Origin: Priapulus caudatus
Lineage: Eukaryota > Priapulida > Priapulimorpha > Priapulimorphida > Priapulidae
Assembly: GCF_000485595.1 (NCBI RefSeq)
Contig: NW_014578188.1
Location: 56,432-79,202, forward strand
Direction: 5' to 3'
Length of the DNA stretch: 22,771 nt
Below the pieces are notes generated by a model. The model was not told the origin of the DNA and searched no databases. It worked only from the letters and a program-made list of their open reading frames with translations. The translations under genes and the position numbers were made by a program. Below, in pieces: positions 1-9,539 of this stretch (position 1 is its first letter; each line of letters begins with the position of its first letter).

Positions 1-442
1 ATGCAAATAATATTTGATGTAAATTCTGACCCTATTTGTTCCTTACAGCACGGCGGACTTCCCCGCGCACACGTCCCTTAGGACGGATTTTAGTAGTTAG
101 AGTGTGTTTTCTTGCTGGGAATTCTTTACCGGCTGTCGCACATGTTAACATGTTAAAATGTTTGACAGGAATATTTTACAATCGACTACCAGCAATTCCC
201 CGCCGATTACCCTAGTTTTTGACGCGTCCACAATGCACCAACTTCATTGTGCATTCGCACGCATGCGCACTACGCGACTTTCCCTTTCAGACCTATTTTG
301 ATCGTTTAGAACTTTAGAATATCTGGCTATGGAAGGAATTTCATGACACAACCATCTACTCGCCTGCAGCGAGGAACACTAACCGGTGCATGTCAACATT
401 GGAGCTTTACCTGTCTTATATAACTTCTTACTTTATTTCTGC

Positions 443-471
443 TCTTTTGTTCTTCCTCTGTAGACCTACCC
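443..471 (+). other. Conserved polypyrimidine-TAG block, possible 3' splice acceptor
   Basis: A pyrimidine run ending in CTCTGTAG followed by ACCTACCC is identical over 29 bases in both A copies (partner 14397-14425), although the flanking sequence has diverged by substitutions and indels. The shape is that of a eukaryotic 3' splice site: a T/C-rich tract, then TAG at 461-463. No exon or donor site can be assigned, so acceptor function is inference. The block may simply be the best-preserved part of the repeat. Confidence 0.35.
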
Positions 472-630
472 TGACAACGACGACGAAATACGAATTAGTC
501 ACGCCCGGGTACGGCTTCTTCGTCCGAGGTATATATTTTGCTTACCTATAGAGTGAGATAAAAGTTTGACTTACCTATAGTGAGGCGAAACTTTGACTTA
601 CCTAAAGTGAGGCAAATATTTGGCTCAGCT

Positions 631-644
631 ATATATATATATAT
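631..644. repeat. (AT)n microsatellite inside repeat A1
   Basis: A run of seven AT dinucleotides follows CTCAGCT. The second A copy also has an AT run (14819-14830) downstream of CTCAGCT, so the microsatellite was present before the duplication or is inherent to the repeat. Confidence 0.8.
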
Positions 645-711
645 TGATAGGTAACTAAGTATGTCGCCGTAACAAATTCCTGCTCCAAGCCCGTGTCTAA
701 AGTCGGTAAAC

Positions 712-1613
712 AATACTGATAGCTCGTACCACTGGATGTTATTCACGTAAGGGTTTATTGTCCCAAACAGATTCAAACCTGTTGAGAACCAACAACTGCA
801 TTTTACAAACGATACTTTTGCATTTCAACATACAATGCAGTTTACAACTACTATACTAGAAAGTGTGAAACTAAAGATTAATGATGGTCTACTCGACGTA
901 AAATGGCCATCAAGGCAACTCCTACAAACAGCGTGACATTGCTATTCACCAAGGCAACTTTGTGATCAGATTCTATAGCCATACTCCACGCATGCAAAGT
1001 CGCAGACGTAACGGTTGTAAATGGCAATTGAACAAACAACACAACCTTCTTACTACAGTGGCGGCATTTACTTTGGTTCCTGATAAGTGTGCAGCAGTAA
1101 TGCCATACTACTCGCGCCCATGCTATTATTTACAGGGATACACATACACGCCCGTACCGAACGTAAACACACACACAATGATAATTATCTGCCTAAAAGC
1201 CTCCACCCCCTCAGTCCCTATCATACTGTCATATAACTGCTTAATTGGTCCAAGCCCTTCGTGTGAATGGTGTTCTATACTCAATCACAACATTATAAAA
1301 AACAGTGATATCTAGACATATAACATTGATTACATCCTGCTCACCAGTGGCATAGCATAACTATTGTCGATGGTAGGCCTACAAGCCAAACCGGTTGAAA
1401 CTTTGAAATTTAGGCAAAATCACTGCAAGCTAAATCATCTCGTGGCCACAGGCACTTGAAGCGTTTCAATAAAATATAATGCTAAATAAATACGAAATCT
1501 ATTTACTACCAAATTCTTAATGTTTCTATAATCTCTTTCACCTATTATTGCCGACAGTTTCCTGTAAATTCCGTCCAAATCCTATTTGCAACATGCGTTT
1601 GCGGCCGCCATTC
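712..1613. other. Non-coding stretch, nothing recognised
   Basis: AT-leaning sequence without a recognisable gene. A 117-codon frame at 962-1315 (+) lacks any domain I know and has the composition of random translation. AATAAA-like hexamers occur near 1468-1490 without a gene to attach them to. Confidence 0.6.
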
Positions 1614-1745
1614 CTCACGCACCCAACGTCATATTGCCAACCACATGCCAACCATGACCGTGCCAACGTTGGCCCAACGTTGACCCAACGTCATATTGCC
1701 AACCGTGACCGTGCCAACTAAATGCCAACGTTGGCCCAACGTAAG
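1614..1745. repeat. CCAACGTTGG-type tandem array C1
   Basis: Two adjacent units of about 60 bases, 1621-1682 and 1683-1742, are close to identical. Each begins ACCCAACGTCATATTGCCAA, runs through GACCGTGCCAAC and ends GCCAACGTTGGCCCAACG. The core CCAACGTTGG is itself palindromic, so the array has much the same words on both strands. A longer and more degenerate array of the same family lies at 11830-12200. I recall GTTGGCCCAACG-type minisatellites in several invertebrate genomes, but cannot confirm this here. It carries no coding signal. Confidence 0.85.
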
Positions 1746-1761
1746 CATGCTATCTGGGCTG

Positions 1762-1823
1762 GTTTCACGATTTGCTGCGCTGGAATCGAGCTCCTATAGC
1801 ATCACTCAAAAATGCTGAGAACA
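1762..1823 (+). repeat. Short repeat D, copy 1
   Basis: The sequence TTTCACGATTTGCTGCGCTGG...CTATAGCATC...CAC...AATGCTGAGAACA is matched in order at 16478-16563 (TCTCACGTTTTGCCCTTGCGGTG...ATATAGCATC...CAC...AATGCTGAGAACA). The last 13 bases, AATGCTGAGAACA, are identical. The copy immediately follows array C1. Its partner follows repeat B2, which suggests that B, C and D belong to one duplicated block. Confidence 0.55.
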
Positions 1824-2306
1824 TACTACATACTACTTTTTCGTAGCTTTATTTATGGCATTATGTTTTGCGTCACACATGTTTCTATATTTAACTATAT
1901 CTGTGATATGTATGTAAGAGTTTATGACATGATCGATCTCGTGGTGTATGACTCATTAACGTTTCACTCGTTGCATTACCAAAAGTTTTTATAGTGCATT
2001 AGAATATGGCCAACGTACTGCAGGCGGGTTTGCAGGATTATATAAATTTAAGTATTTAAAAATAAAAGCATTTTGCACATTACTCAATCTTACACATTTC
2101 GTTTTAGATTTTCTATATGTTTTTCGATTTTAATCACCATTTACAGTAATTACCTTTACTATTACGGCGATACGCTCGCTCACTTACACATAATCATTTG
2201 TTTTTAGGCAAATCATATGAACGATGAATAAGAATTCCATGGGTCCTCGGGTGTGTGCGTTGTGCTTAACTTTGTCTCCCTCCCGGAACAAAATTGGTTA
2301 GCTCCT
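1824..2306. other. AT-rich non-coding stretch
   Basis: AT-rich sequence including a 60-codon frame (1812-1994, +) with no recognisable domain. TATAAATTTAAG near 2040 and AATAAA near 2061 resemble eukaryotic signals, but no gene is visible for them to serve. Confidence 0.5.
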
Positions 2307-2339
2307 GTATCGCGACATCGCTTCATGTTATCGCGATAC
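2307..2339. repeat. 9-bp perfect inverted repeat (hairpin)
   Basis: GTATCGCGA at 2307-2315 pairs exactly with TCGCGATAC at 2331-2339 across a 15-base loop. The right arm lies within the palindrome TATCGCGATA (2329-2338). The flanks show no T-tract or gene that would make this a terminator, so its role is unknown. Confidence 0.6.
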
Positions 2340-2472
2340 GATAAAATCGGGTTCATCAACAGTTTATAATGAATTTAATCATTTTAATCATTTTTGTTAT
2401 GAAGGGACGAATTAAAAGTTCTCTCGTTGAATTCCATGTGAGAATTCTATCTAAAAAGTCCTTGTTTCTCTA

Positions 2473-2502
2473 TATTTATTTATTTATTTACTTATTTATT
2501 TA
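2473..2502. repeat. TTTA microsatellite
   Basis: About seven TATT/TTTA units with one interruption (C at 2491), in an otherwise AT-rich stretch. Confidence 0.85.
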
Positions 2503-2526
2503 AACTGTTAAATGCAAGTCTACGAT

Positions 2527-2569
2527 GGATCACGCGTGATGAGCGCGTGAACGACGGATCACGCGTGAT
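2527..2569. repeat. Doubled 12-bp palindrome ATCACGCGTGAT
   Basis: The perfect palindrome ATCACGCGTGAT occurs at 2529-2540 and again at 2558-2569, each preceded by GG and 29 bases apart start to start. A half-related GAGCGCGTGA lies between them. Paired palindromes at about 2.8 helical turns could bind a dimeric protein, or may be a two-unit tandem duplication. No adjacent gene is visible. Confidence 0.7.
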
Positions 2570-2575
2570 AAATTA

Positions 2576-3090
2576 TGAAATAACGGTCGAATTTTTAATA
2601 TCTTTGCAACTTTTATTAGTCCAAATCTTATTACATAGGATACGAGTAACGTGCCTGCTGTAAAACTTGTAGTAAAAAAGCGTTACAAATTGTAACCGAA
2701 ATCTGCTTGTGGCAGTGGTAGATTGAGCCCATGAGCGAGAGCGCCATCTGTCGTGGAGTTTGCCATTGCTCCGCTCCTGTGGCGCCATCTACCCGACGGT
2801 GACGCAAATTCTCTGTCTGGTGAATACAAATACTAATATTTGCAACTTAAAGCTTTATACTAACAGTTATACATGTAATGACGTAAATATCGAATTAATT
2901 AACCTAGTAGAAAACCTAGCGACACGGGTCGTTTAACGTTAGCATAACGTCATAGTTATTTTAGTCAAAAATAGCCCAATGTAACAGCAAGTGAAAGTTG
3001 TCCTAAGAAAACCCGTATCACTGGAACGACCTCGAGAGAAAGATACGTACGACACAGCAGGACGTCTACACTGGTGCGAGTTTACGACCA
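2576..3090. other. Non-coding stretch with repeated GCGCCATCT
   Basis: No gene recognised. The word GCGCCATCT occurs near 2740 and 2782 on the + strand, and its reverse complement AGATGGCGC lies at about 4669, inside the foldback element. A 71-codon minus frame (2573-2788) has no recognisable fold. Confidence 0.45.
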
Positions 3091-3597
3091 TTATTAGGCC
3101 GACGCACGCCGCACCAGGAGAAGAAGTGAAAGTATGACACAATGACATTTTGAAAGTTATCACCTTAACAAGGCTGAGAGAAGCATCTCCACTGGTTGAT
3201 GGCGCGTGCCGACACATTAAAGAACAAACAATCAAACACCGCCGACCAATGTGAACTATGAGAAACATTTGAGAACATGAAATGAACCGCCGCGATTTCC
3301 ACACGGCCCAAGGTGACGACTTATGACAAACCGTTGCCGCAGGGCGCGTGGCTCGCACGTGCCGCGCGCGTGCCATAACAGAAGAAAATAAATAATCGAG
3401 TGACACAGCGAGACCTCTAACATCAGTGTCGCACAGATTTTATAACCCAAGCCGGGGTTAATGTCGTGCGATAATTCACCATTGGCGAGCCGAACACGCC
3501 TCGTGCACGTGGCAACAACGATATGGCACTATGACATTTTAGTACCCATAGAAGGCTACCCGACAAGGGCGTCGAGAAACATCTATCGATGCCTCCA
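3091..3597 (+). repeat. Diverged direct repeat, about 390 bp apart
   Basis: The left copy at 3091-3192 and the right copy at 3480-3597 share words in the same order: CGACGCACGCC versus CGAACACGCC; GTATGACACAATGACATTTT versus ATATGGCACTATGACATTTT; CAAGG...GAGAAGCATC...CTCCAC versus CAAGGG...GAGAAACATC...CTCCAC. The intervening 3193-3479 contains a further related pair, GCGCGTGCC at about 3203 and 3366, each followed by an A-rich run. This suggests a local tandem duplication that has decayed. Overlapping frames on both strands (up to 155 codons at 2939-3406, minus) show no domain. Confidence 0.55.
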
Positions 3598-3970
3598 CAA
3601 TATCTACAAGGACTCCGACCGTCGTTCTCACGCTAGAGAAGGAAGTCTCTCACCTTCAGTTGTCCATAAAATTCTGGAGAACGACACAGGATTGCACCAT
3701 CATGCAACTAGGCCTTGACCACACTTGGACCATGCATTCCTTACAGATGCATAACTACCGAACACTTTGGACAGAGAGACAGACACAGTTCCACGGTGCT
3801 AACAGTTCTCGACGCTGTAACCACCAATACTGTGCTCTCGCTCTTGCTGCTCGCTGCTACCGTTGCCGCCGGACACCGCCGCCTGACGGAAGACTCCACG
3901 CTCGTAAATATAAACTGCATTTGTAAACCAGTCGCTTTGTCTGTGATGTGCTGCGCTGTATAAGAAGATT
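3598..3970. other. Non-coding stretch left of the foldback element
   Basis: Mixed-composition sequence with several overlapping short frames on both strands, none recognisable. The last bases (AAGAAG at 3962-3967) resemble the AAGAAG at 5777-5782 just outside the right end of the foldback element. This could be remains of a target-site duplication. Confidence 0.4.
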
Positions 3971-3990
3971 CAGGGGCGGATCCGGGGGGG
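3971..3990 (+). repeat. Candidate left terminal inverted repeat of the foldback element
   Basis: CAGGGGCGGATCCGGGGG marks the likely left end. Read from the other side, the right end is CAGTGGGCGTTAAGCGCC (5758-5775). CAG-GGGCG and CAGTGGGCG agree except for one inserted T. Beyond those bases the two ends diverge. The left end lies outside the best-paired arms. Confidence 0.4.
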
Positions 3991-4718
3991 TCGAAGGGTC
4001 CGGGACTCCTCTTTTTACCCACAAAAAAGGAAATAAGAAGCATACCACAGTGCCGGCACGCCGACGCACCACCGCACGCCGCAGCGCACACAATAACACC
4101 ATGGCATGATCACGGCATCGGCCCAGCGTGCCTCACGCCCACACGTCTCCCTGCTCCCTCGTCCGCGCAACACGCGGCCACGACACCCACATAGCACACA
4201 CAGCTGACATACACATCCTCCACGCCGGCTTCCTCCTCCACCGAATTCTCCCCCTGCTCTACCTCGCTCCCTATTCTTTCCATTTCTCCTTCCCCACGCA
4301 CCTCCTCCAACACACACACTCTCCAGTTCTCCAACCCACAACAGTTCTTCCCCCTCTTGCTACTTCCTCACAAAACATCACATCTCCACCACACACCACC
4401 ACACTCACCCGACACTCACCAACCATACACTAGACACACCCAGGAAACACCAGACATACCGTCTTCTCAGAGCAGAACACACACATCGTGCATAAACAAC
4501 ACACTACGCATCGCACGGCCTGACGTCACGCAACGCACCAGACACGCACATTCACGTCACAAAGAGACACGTAGCGCCAGTTGAGCTAACATTATTATTT
4601 GTGATATAGGTTTTTGTATTGTCCTTAAAAGTTGAACTAGTGCCGGTTTTGCTCAACGTTGTTGCATGAGATGGCGCTACAATTCGGCAAACTGTGGCAA
4701 GGTATACATTTTCAGTGA

Positions 4719-5067
4719 TCGAATGATTCGATGCGTGAATGGCGAAGTGATTCGATTGGCGTGGATCAAATGATTGCGACCTGCGTGAATGCGATGATCT
4801 CGACTGCGCATCATTGTATCACACACGAACATTGACTCGCGGCACCCGACCGACATCCAGTCACCCACACACAGCACGCATGTAGCGGAATTCTCTCACC
4901 GCGCCCAGCGCACGGGAGTCGCAGACATCCATGGTCTGCGATGTCGCCGACGCGCACTCCGACATACACTAACTATTCACGATGCACGCATCGAATCATT
5001 CCGAGACTCGCACACACACACACCACACATCACTCTCACGATGCGGTGAATCGAATGATTCGATGCG
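4719..5067. repeat. TCGAATGATTCGATGCG repeats near the foldback centre
   Basis: TCGAATGATTCGATGCG occurs exactly at 4719-4735 and 5051-5067, and its reverse complement CGCATCGAATCATTC at 4987-5001. Looser relatives (GTGATTCGATTGGCG, ATCAAATGATTGCG, GAATGCGATGATCTCG) fill 4745-4805. The inner part of the element therefore holds small repeats in both orientations as well as the overall arm symmetry. TCGAATGATTCGA is itself nearly palindromic. Confidence 0.75.
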
Positions 5068-5775
5068 CAACACACACACACTGCGAGACCATAGAACACA
5101 CAACACAATTACAGCACGTGCACATGCCATCACACTACGATTCACGCCATCGATCATCTACGATCCTGAAGACTTTATACCTTGCCCACGTTTTCCGAAC
5201 TCTAGCCGCCATCTTATCCACAACTTGAGCACAAAACACCGAGCACAAAGCTAGCATAATCAACAACTCTACTCACACATCTAACAATCACAAAAAACCG
5301 TAATATCACACACAAAACACCACTACAACTCAAAACTCGACATTAAACATGACAATCTATCTACTAGTTAAATTCATGGGCAGATACGCGGAGATGGATG
5401 GTAGAGGTATGGCGCGAGGAAGAGCGGAAGAGGTAGAGGAGAGTGGGAAAATAGTGGAGGAAGTAGAAGAGGGGGAGAAGCTGGTGGACAGAGGGGCGAG
5501 GAGGTGTGGGGAAGGAGAGAGGGAAGAATAGGGAAGGAGGTAGAAAAGGGAACTTGGTGGAGGAGGGAAGCGGGGGAGGAGGTGGCGGAGGACGCAGGAG
5601 CAGACACCCGGTATGCGTAGAGGCAAGGGAGGGATCGCAGGTGGTGAAGCACGCAAGAGAGGGAGGAAGGGAGGGAGGGGTCGGCGGTCGAGTGGTAAGT
5701 GAGTGAGAGAAGAAGGGAGGGAGGAAGGGAGGAACGGGGGGGAAAGTGGTTTGAAGCGGCGCTTAACGCCCACTG

Positions 5776-8700
5776 GAAGAAGCCGTTGAGATTTTAAACC
5801 TCAAAACACGAACCAAGTATAACGCAACCGAATGTTGGTATAGTCATGCAACGGGATAGACGGTGAGGTATCATAAGGGACTATATGATCGCTCGAGGAG
5901 AAATGGTCACAGGGACGCAAAAAACGAAAGAAGCCAAGTCAGTCTTGCACCTATAAATTAGCAGAAAGACAATGGGTAATGCATGAGAGAGAACATGTAC
6001 TCATATACCTCAAGCGCATATCGGTATGGTAGACGCCACGAGCTACTCGGGTCTCGCATTCTAGAGAAAAATCAGCCGGATATAAAGCCCAGCGAGACTA
6101 AGGGAAATCGAATATTGAGTCTGGGCTCATCGCTAGTCAGGGTAAATGCATAGATGGCCTACATAGCTGGCATATGCCACATCTCTAGACACATTCAATT
6201 CGAACGCTTAAGAGTGCAGGCGTAATGAAGTGCAAGGATCAGGACTAAACGGACATAAATGCTAATGAGAGCAAAGGGTCAAGCTAAGAGCGAAGATAGC
6301 ATCGCATAAGCGTTGATGAAATGGGTTCAGGCAGAGAGCGAGACGAGATTAAATACGTGTTGAGACAAGCAACGTGGTCAGAATGACCAACTACTGTCAA
6401 ATCGCATTGTGGTAGCCAAGGGAATTAACGAACCAAATCGAGCGAGAGCATGATTGACTGCTCACAAAGCAGTTGTTCGACGCTATATCTGCGCAGTGTA
6501 TAGAAATACACGCTGCTGCGAAGAGAGAGGTCTTATACAGTGACTGGGCATACTCCTCTATTCGGTCAGGTGGGCTAAAGGCTTCACACATGTGGCAGGC
6601 ATCAATCACCTAAATAAAGGACGCACTATGTAAGCACGGAAAAAACTATCAGCTTCATATACTGCTGGACAGCAGATCAAACGCAATTTAGGTCAATGGG
6701 GCAGTTAGGATGGGCAGTGTGAAGGATGTCACCATAACATTGATATCTACGTCTAACTCGCGGAATGCTCACGCGCACGGTGAAGGAGTGGCAACGGTAC
6801 GAAGTGGAGGAGGGTCAAGACGAGTGCGCGAAGCACCTATGGTCCGTTAACGCTCAAGTTTTGGATACACAAAGGCGCACGACTCTAGCGTCATCACAAG
6901 AAAGATATAGCTCTTCAGTGCTGGAATAGTTTGGACATGTGGGCCACGCAGGCTAACAATGTTCTCGAAATCATTGGTCTATTCGAGCAATTGTCCGCAG
7001 GGCAAACAGCATTTGGTTGCATGATTTTAACCGGGTTGGTCCTTAGAGAGCTCTAGCACATCAGCTAAACAGCCAGCCGTTTTTACTTACGTAGGATTAG
7101 ATTGTTTTAGACCATTCTACGTGAAGCTGGGCAGATTCAAGAGGTAAAGAGCATATGGATTGTGTTCACATGCCTCACCCACACGTGCCGTGCACATAGA
7201 GAAGTTAAAACAGCTTGAAACTGACGCGTTCGCTTAACGGATTTAGAAGTTCATGTCGAGAAGAGGTCAGCCTGAAAAGGTTTGTCTGACAAACGGGACA
7301 AACACCTTTACGCTTCGAGGTGTGGTCGAGACGCGGTGAGCTTTCAAATAAGGCATGAGCTAATCTAAACGGAGGGTCATCCCTAGTTCCTCCGACACTG
7401 TCGCTAGTTCTAAAACCGTGGTAAACAGACGCATTACTTCTAAGTTGCGAGCAAGGACTCAAGTCGGATGGTGTGGGGGATCGGGCTCTTGGGTGGGTTA
7501 ATCACTAGTTGGCGACTATGCATACGCACATAGTAAGGGCTGGCCATACTATGAGAGAAACGTATTGGGAATTCGATTTCATCAGGAAGGTGTTTGCAAT
7601 GCCTCTGCTGCGGCGGGAATCACCAGAGCTGACGGAGCGAAGTGGCTGGAGAACGCTATTCCTGCGAAGTACGAAAACATTATCAACAGTCGGGTGCCTA
7701 TGCACCAAGAGCAGCGATGATGTAAGGTGATTCGAGAGCGGCTTACGGCGCTAACATCTTTTATTGCTACGAGATGGCGGCTACGTTACCTCGCCCGGCA
7801 CGTGCGGATACGCAGCGCATGTATCCTAGGCGTTGCGTCACGTACGCATCTCGGCGATCAGTTCTGGGCGCAAGTGGGTGAAAAGAACTATTAGAACACC
7901 TCGCGGCAGAGCTGCCAGCGTCGAAGGGCGGCGTAGAAAAATCTAGAGCCACAACAGAATGCAATGTATTTGATGCGGAAATCGGGAAACAGGAACATCA
8001 ACGATAGGAAATCGCAGGTTAAGAATGCTGGGTTTTGTTTCGTCGCACAACAGGAATGATAACCACCCCTAAAACAAGGGACCCTAGGATATAGGCCTCG
8101 ATCCAGTGGGGCTCTCACTGTGTGAAGCCTTGAAGAATGTTGCAATATTCAAGTTCACGGCCGGCATAAGAGAACGTGTCTCACGTACTGTCTCATCTCA
8201 CTATGCCATGTCACCCTCCTGGTAAAAATCGCCACTGTATAAAGTGACAGCGAGGTGAGCGCAAATAGCCTTAGGAGAAACGCGCGCTCGTATAAGGCCA
8301 GGCAAAGCCTGATCCGAGTCTTCAACACGATTTGGTTATGTATGACAATGTAACACTGCCGCTTAAAATGGTGGGACATATCCTCCTATAAGTGTTGTTA
8401 TACTTTGTGTTGAATAGCGTATGAATATCAAGGTGGGGAGTGCCTGATCTCACTTACTTCAACATTTTCTAGCTATGAAATGTGTCACTCTAGAGCTTCT
8501 CGTCTAATGTAGATCTATATCTTAAGTCAGCTGGAGTTCAGCCAGTGTTAATTCTTCCGTGCGTGTCTCTGTCATTTATAATGGCTATATCACAATCTAT
8601 AGTGCTGTGCGGTTTTCTGAGGGCCTCGTTACTAATATTGGTTTATTATAGGTCATGTGACTCGCGGGTTTCCGCTTGTCGCGGAGATAGAATAATGTTT

Positions 8701-9419
8701 ATTTGGACTAAAGCGGACTAGATTGTGGCTGTTGGTCTTGTTCAGGGCACTCATTTGCTCGCATGACGCCAGGGTCACATAATATGTTACGCAGTGCGTT
8801 GCATAACCGGAGTGGTTTATAAGCATCGACGATGCATAACTATTCTTTCATCGATGCGAAAGACAGTCCATGTACACGGACTATTTCTGTAAAGGCTTTA
8901 CGTCGGTAATTTTGTGAAATATTCACTCGGATAATAATTATTGAAGAATCTTTTATTATATTTATAGTAGAGTTCATTGTATTATAAAACTCATCAAACG
9001 CTCTCGCGATGTATACTGTAAAGTATCAAATGAGCCGAATTGTAGATCTATTGCGAGGGTTCAGTACAGTAAAATTGATAATCGCAAGGTGAGTAGATGG
9101 GCATTATCTCTTCGCTAATTTTTTTTACACAGAGATTAATATTTCCTAGAAGCAGTACGTGGTGCAGGTCATTACGCCAAAATCAATACAACACGCACTG
9201 CGCACCGCACGTGTTTGAGTAATAGGGAAATTGTGCGCAGATGATAACAACAAAGATAGCCCCCAAGGAGTTGGCGCTACTTGAATTAACCGTCAACTCG
9301 CACGCGAACGTACACCACCATCAGATTCGATTATAATGAAATTCGCGAAACAATTCCCAGTCCGTTTTCGACAACACCTCCCGCCCACCCTCTCCTAGCG
9401 CCATGACCGAAGGCCTCTT
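5776..9419. other. 3.6-kb stretch with no recognisable feature
   Basis: No frame above about 89 codons, no recognisable protein domain, no clear tandem array and no obvious match to the other repeats in this window. The longer frames (7205-7462 minus, 7505-7708 minus, 7509-7730 plus, 7891-8145 minus) overlap one another on opposite strands and read like random translation. An isolated TTATTATAG near 8650 could pass for a splice acceptor, but nothing supports an exon there. Confidence 0.6.
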
Positions 9420-9539
9420 AAAAAACCCTAGAATATATTCGTGGCTGTATTACAACAAAATCTACCAGGCGTAAGGTCTTAAACAAAGTAAATCCATCCG
9501 AACTGGATCTGGTTCTAAGGAGTGCATAGATCACTGAGA

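Larger units (their letters stand above)
1..711 (+). repeat. Repeat A, copy 1 (truncated by left window edge)
   Basis: This is the left copy of a diverged direct repeat whose partner lies at 12977-15007. Colinear matching blocks are: 1-110 with 12977-13085 (AATATTTG, AAATTCTGACC, CGGACTTCCC in order); 121-471 with 13979-14425 (GGCTGTCGCA, then AGCAATTCCCCGCCGATT at 191 and 14061, GCGAGGAACACTAACCGGTG at 369 and 14315, and an identical 29-base stretch at 443-471 and 14397-14425); 548-650 with 14690-14830 (TAGTGAGGC, then CTCAGCT and an AT run); and 664-710 with 14937-15007 (CCGTAACAAAT, GCTCC, AAGCCC, CGGTAA). The order is preserved, which chance cannot explain. No protein is recognisable in it. 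It could be a dispersed transposon or part of a segmental duplication. The match starts at base 1, so the repeat probably extends to the left. Confidence 0.85.
3971..5775. mobile_element. Foldback-type non-autonomous transposon, about 1.8 kb imperfect palindrome
   Basis: The left side (about 4128-4929) is an imperfect reverse complement of the right side (about 4931-5660). Anchors pair in nested order: TCCCTATTCTT 4268-4278 with AAGAATAGGGA 5524-5534; TCTCCTTCCCCAC 4285-4297 with GTGGGGAAGGAGA 5506-5518; 4347-4369 with 5457-5479; and CGGCAAACTGTGGCAAGG at about 4685 with CCTTGCCCACGTTTTCCG at about 5180. The centre is CGCAGAC-N7-GTCTGCG (4920-4940). The outermost ends look like short terminal repeats: CAGGGGCGGATCC at 3971 on the + strand, and CAGTGGGCG read on the minus strand from 5775. 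CAGGGGCGGATCC resembles hAT-type ends as I remember them, and that family assignment is inference. No transposase frame is present. The left arm is pyrimidine/AC-rich and the right arm purine-rich, as expected for inverted copies. The long frames in the arms (for example 5357-5773, minus) are low-complexity shadows. Confidence 0.7.

Noticed and set aside
2040-2070. TATAAAT and AATAAA words as promoter or polyadenylation signals
   Set aside because: Expected by chance in AT-rich DNA, with no gene nearby.
2939-3406. 155-codon minus frame
   Set aside because: No recognisable domain, it spans one copy of a decayed direct repeat, and competing frames occur on both strands.
4590-4645. Possible third copy of the start of repeat A (ATTATTTGTGATATA...GTCCTTA...GTGCCGG)
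   Set aside because: The resemblance to 1-58 stops after about 50 bases, and this stretch is better explained as part of the foldback left arm, matching the right arm near 5230-5310.
5357-5773. 138-codon minus frame rich in Pro, Ser and Leu
   Set aside because: It is the complement of the purine-rich right arm of the foldback element. The composition alone explains the open frame.
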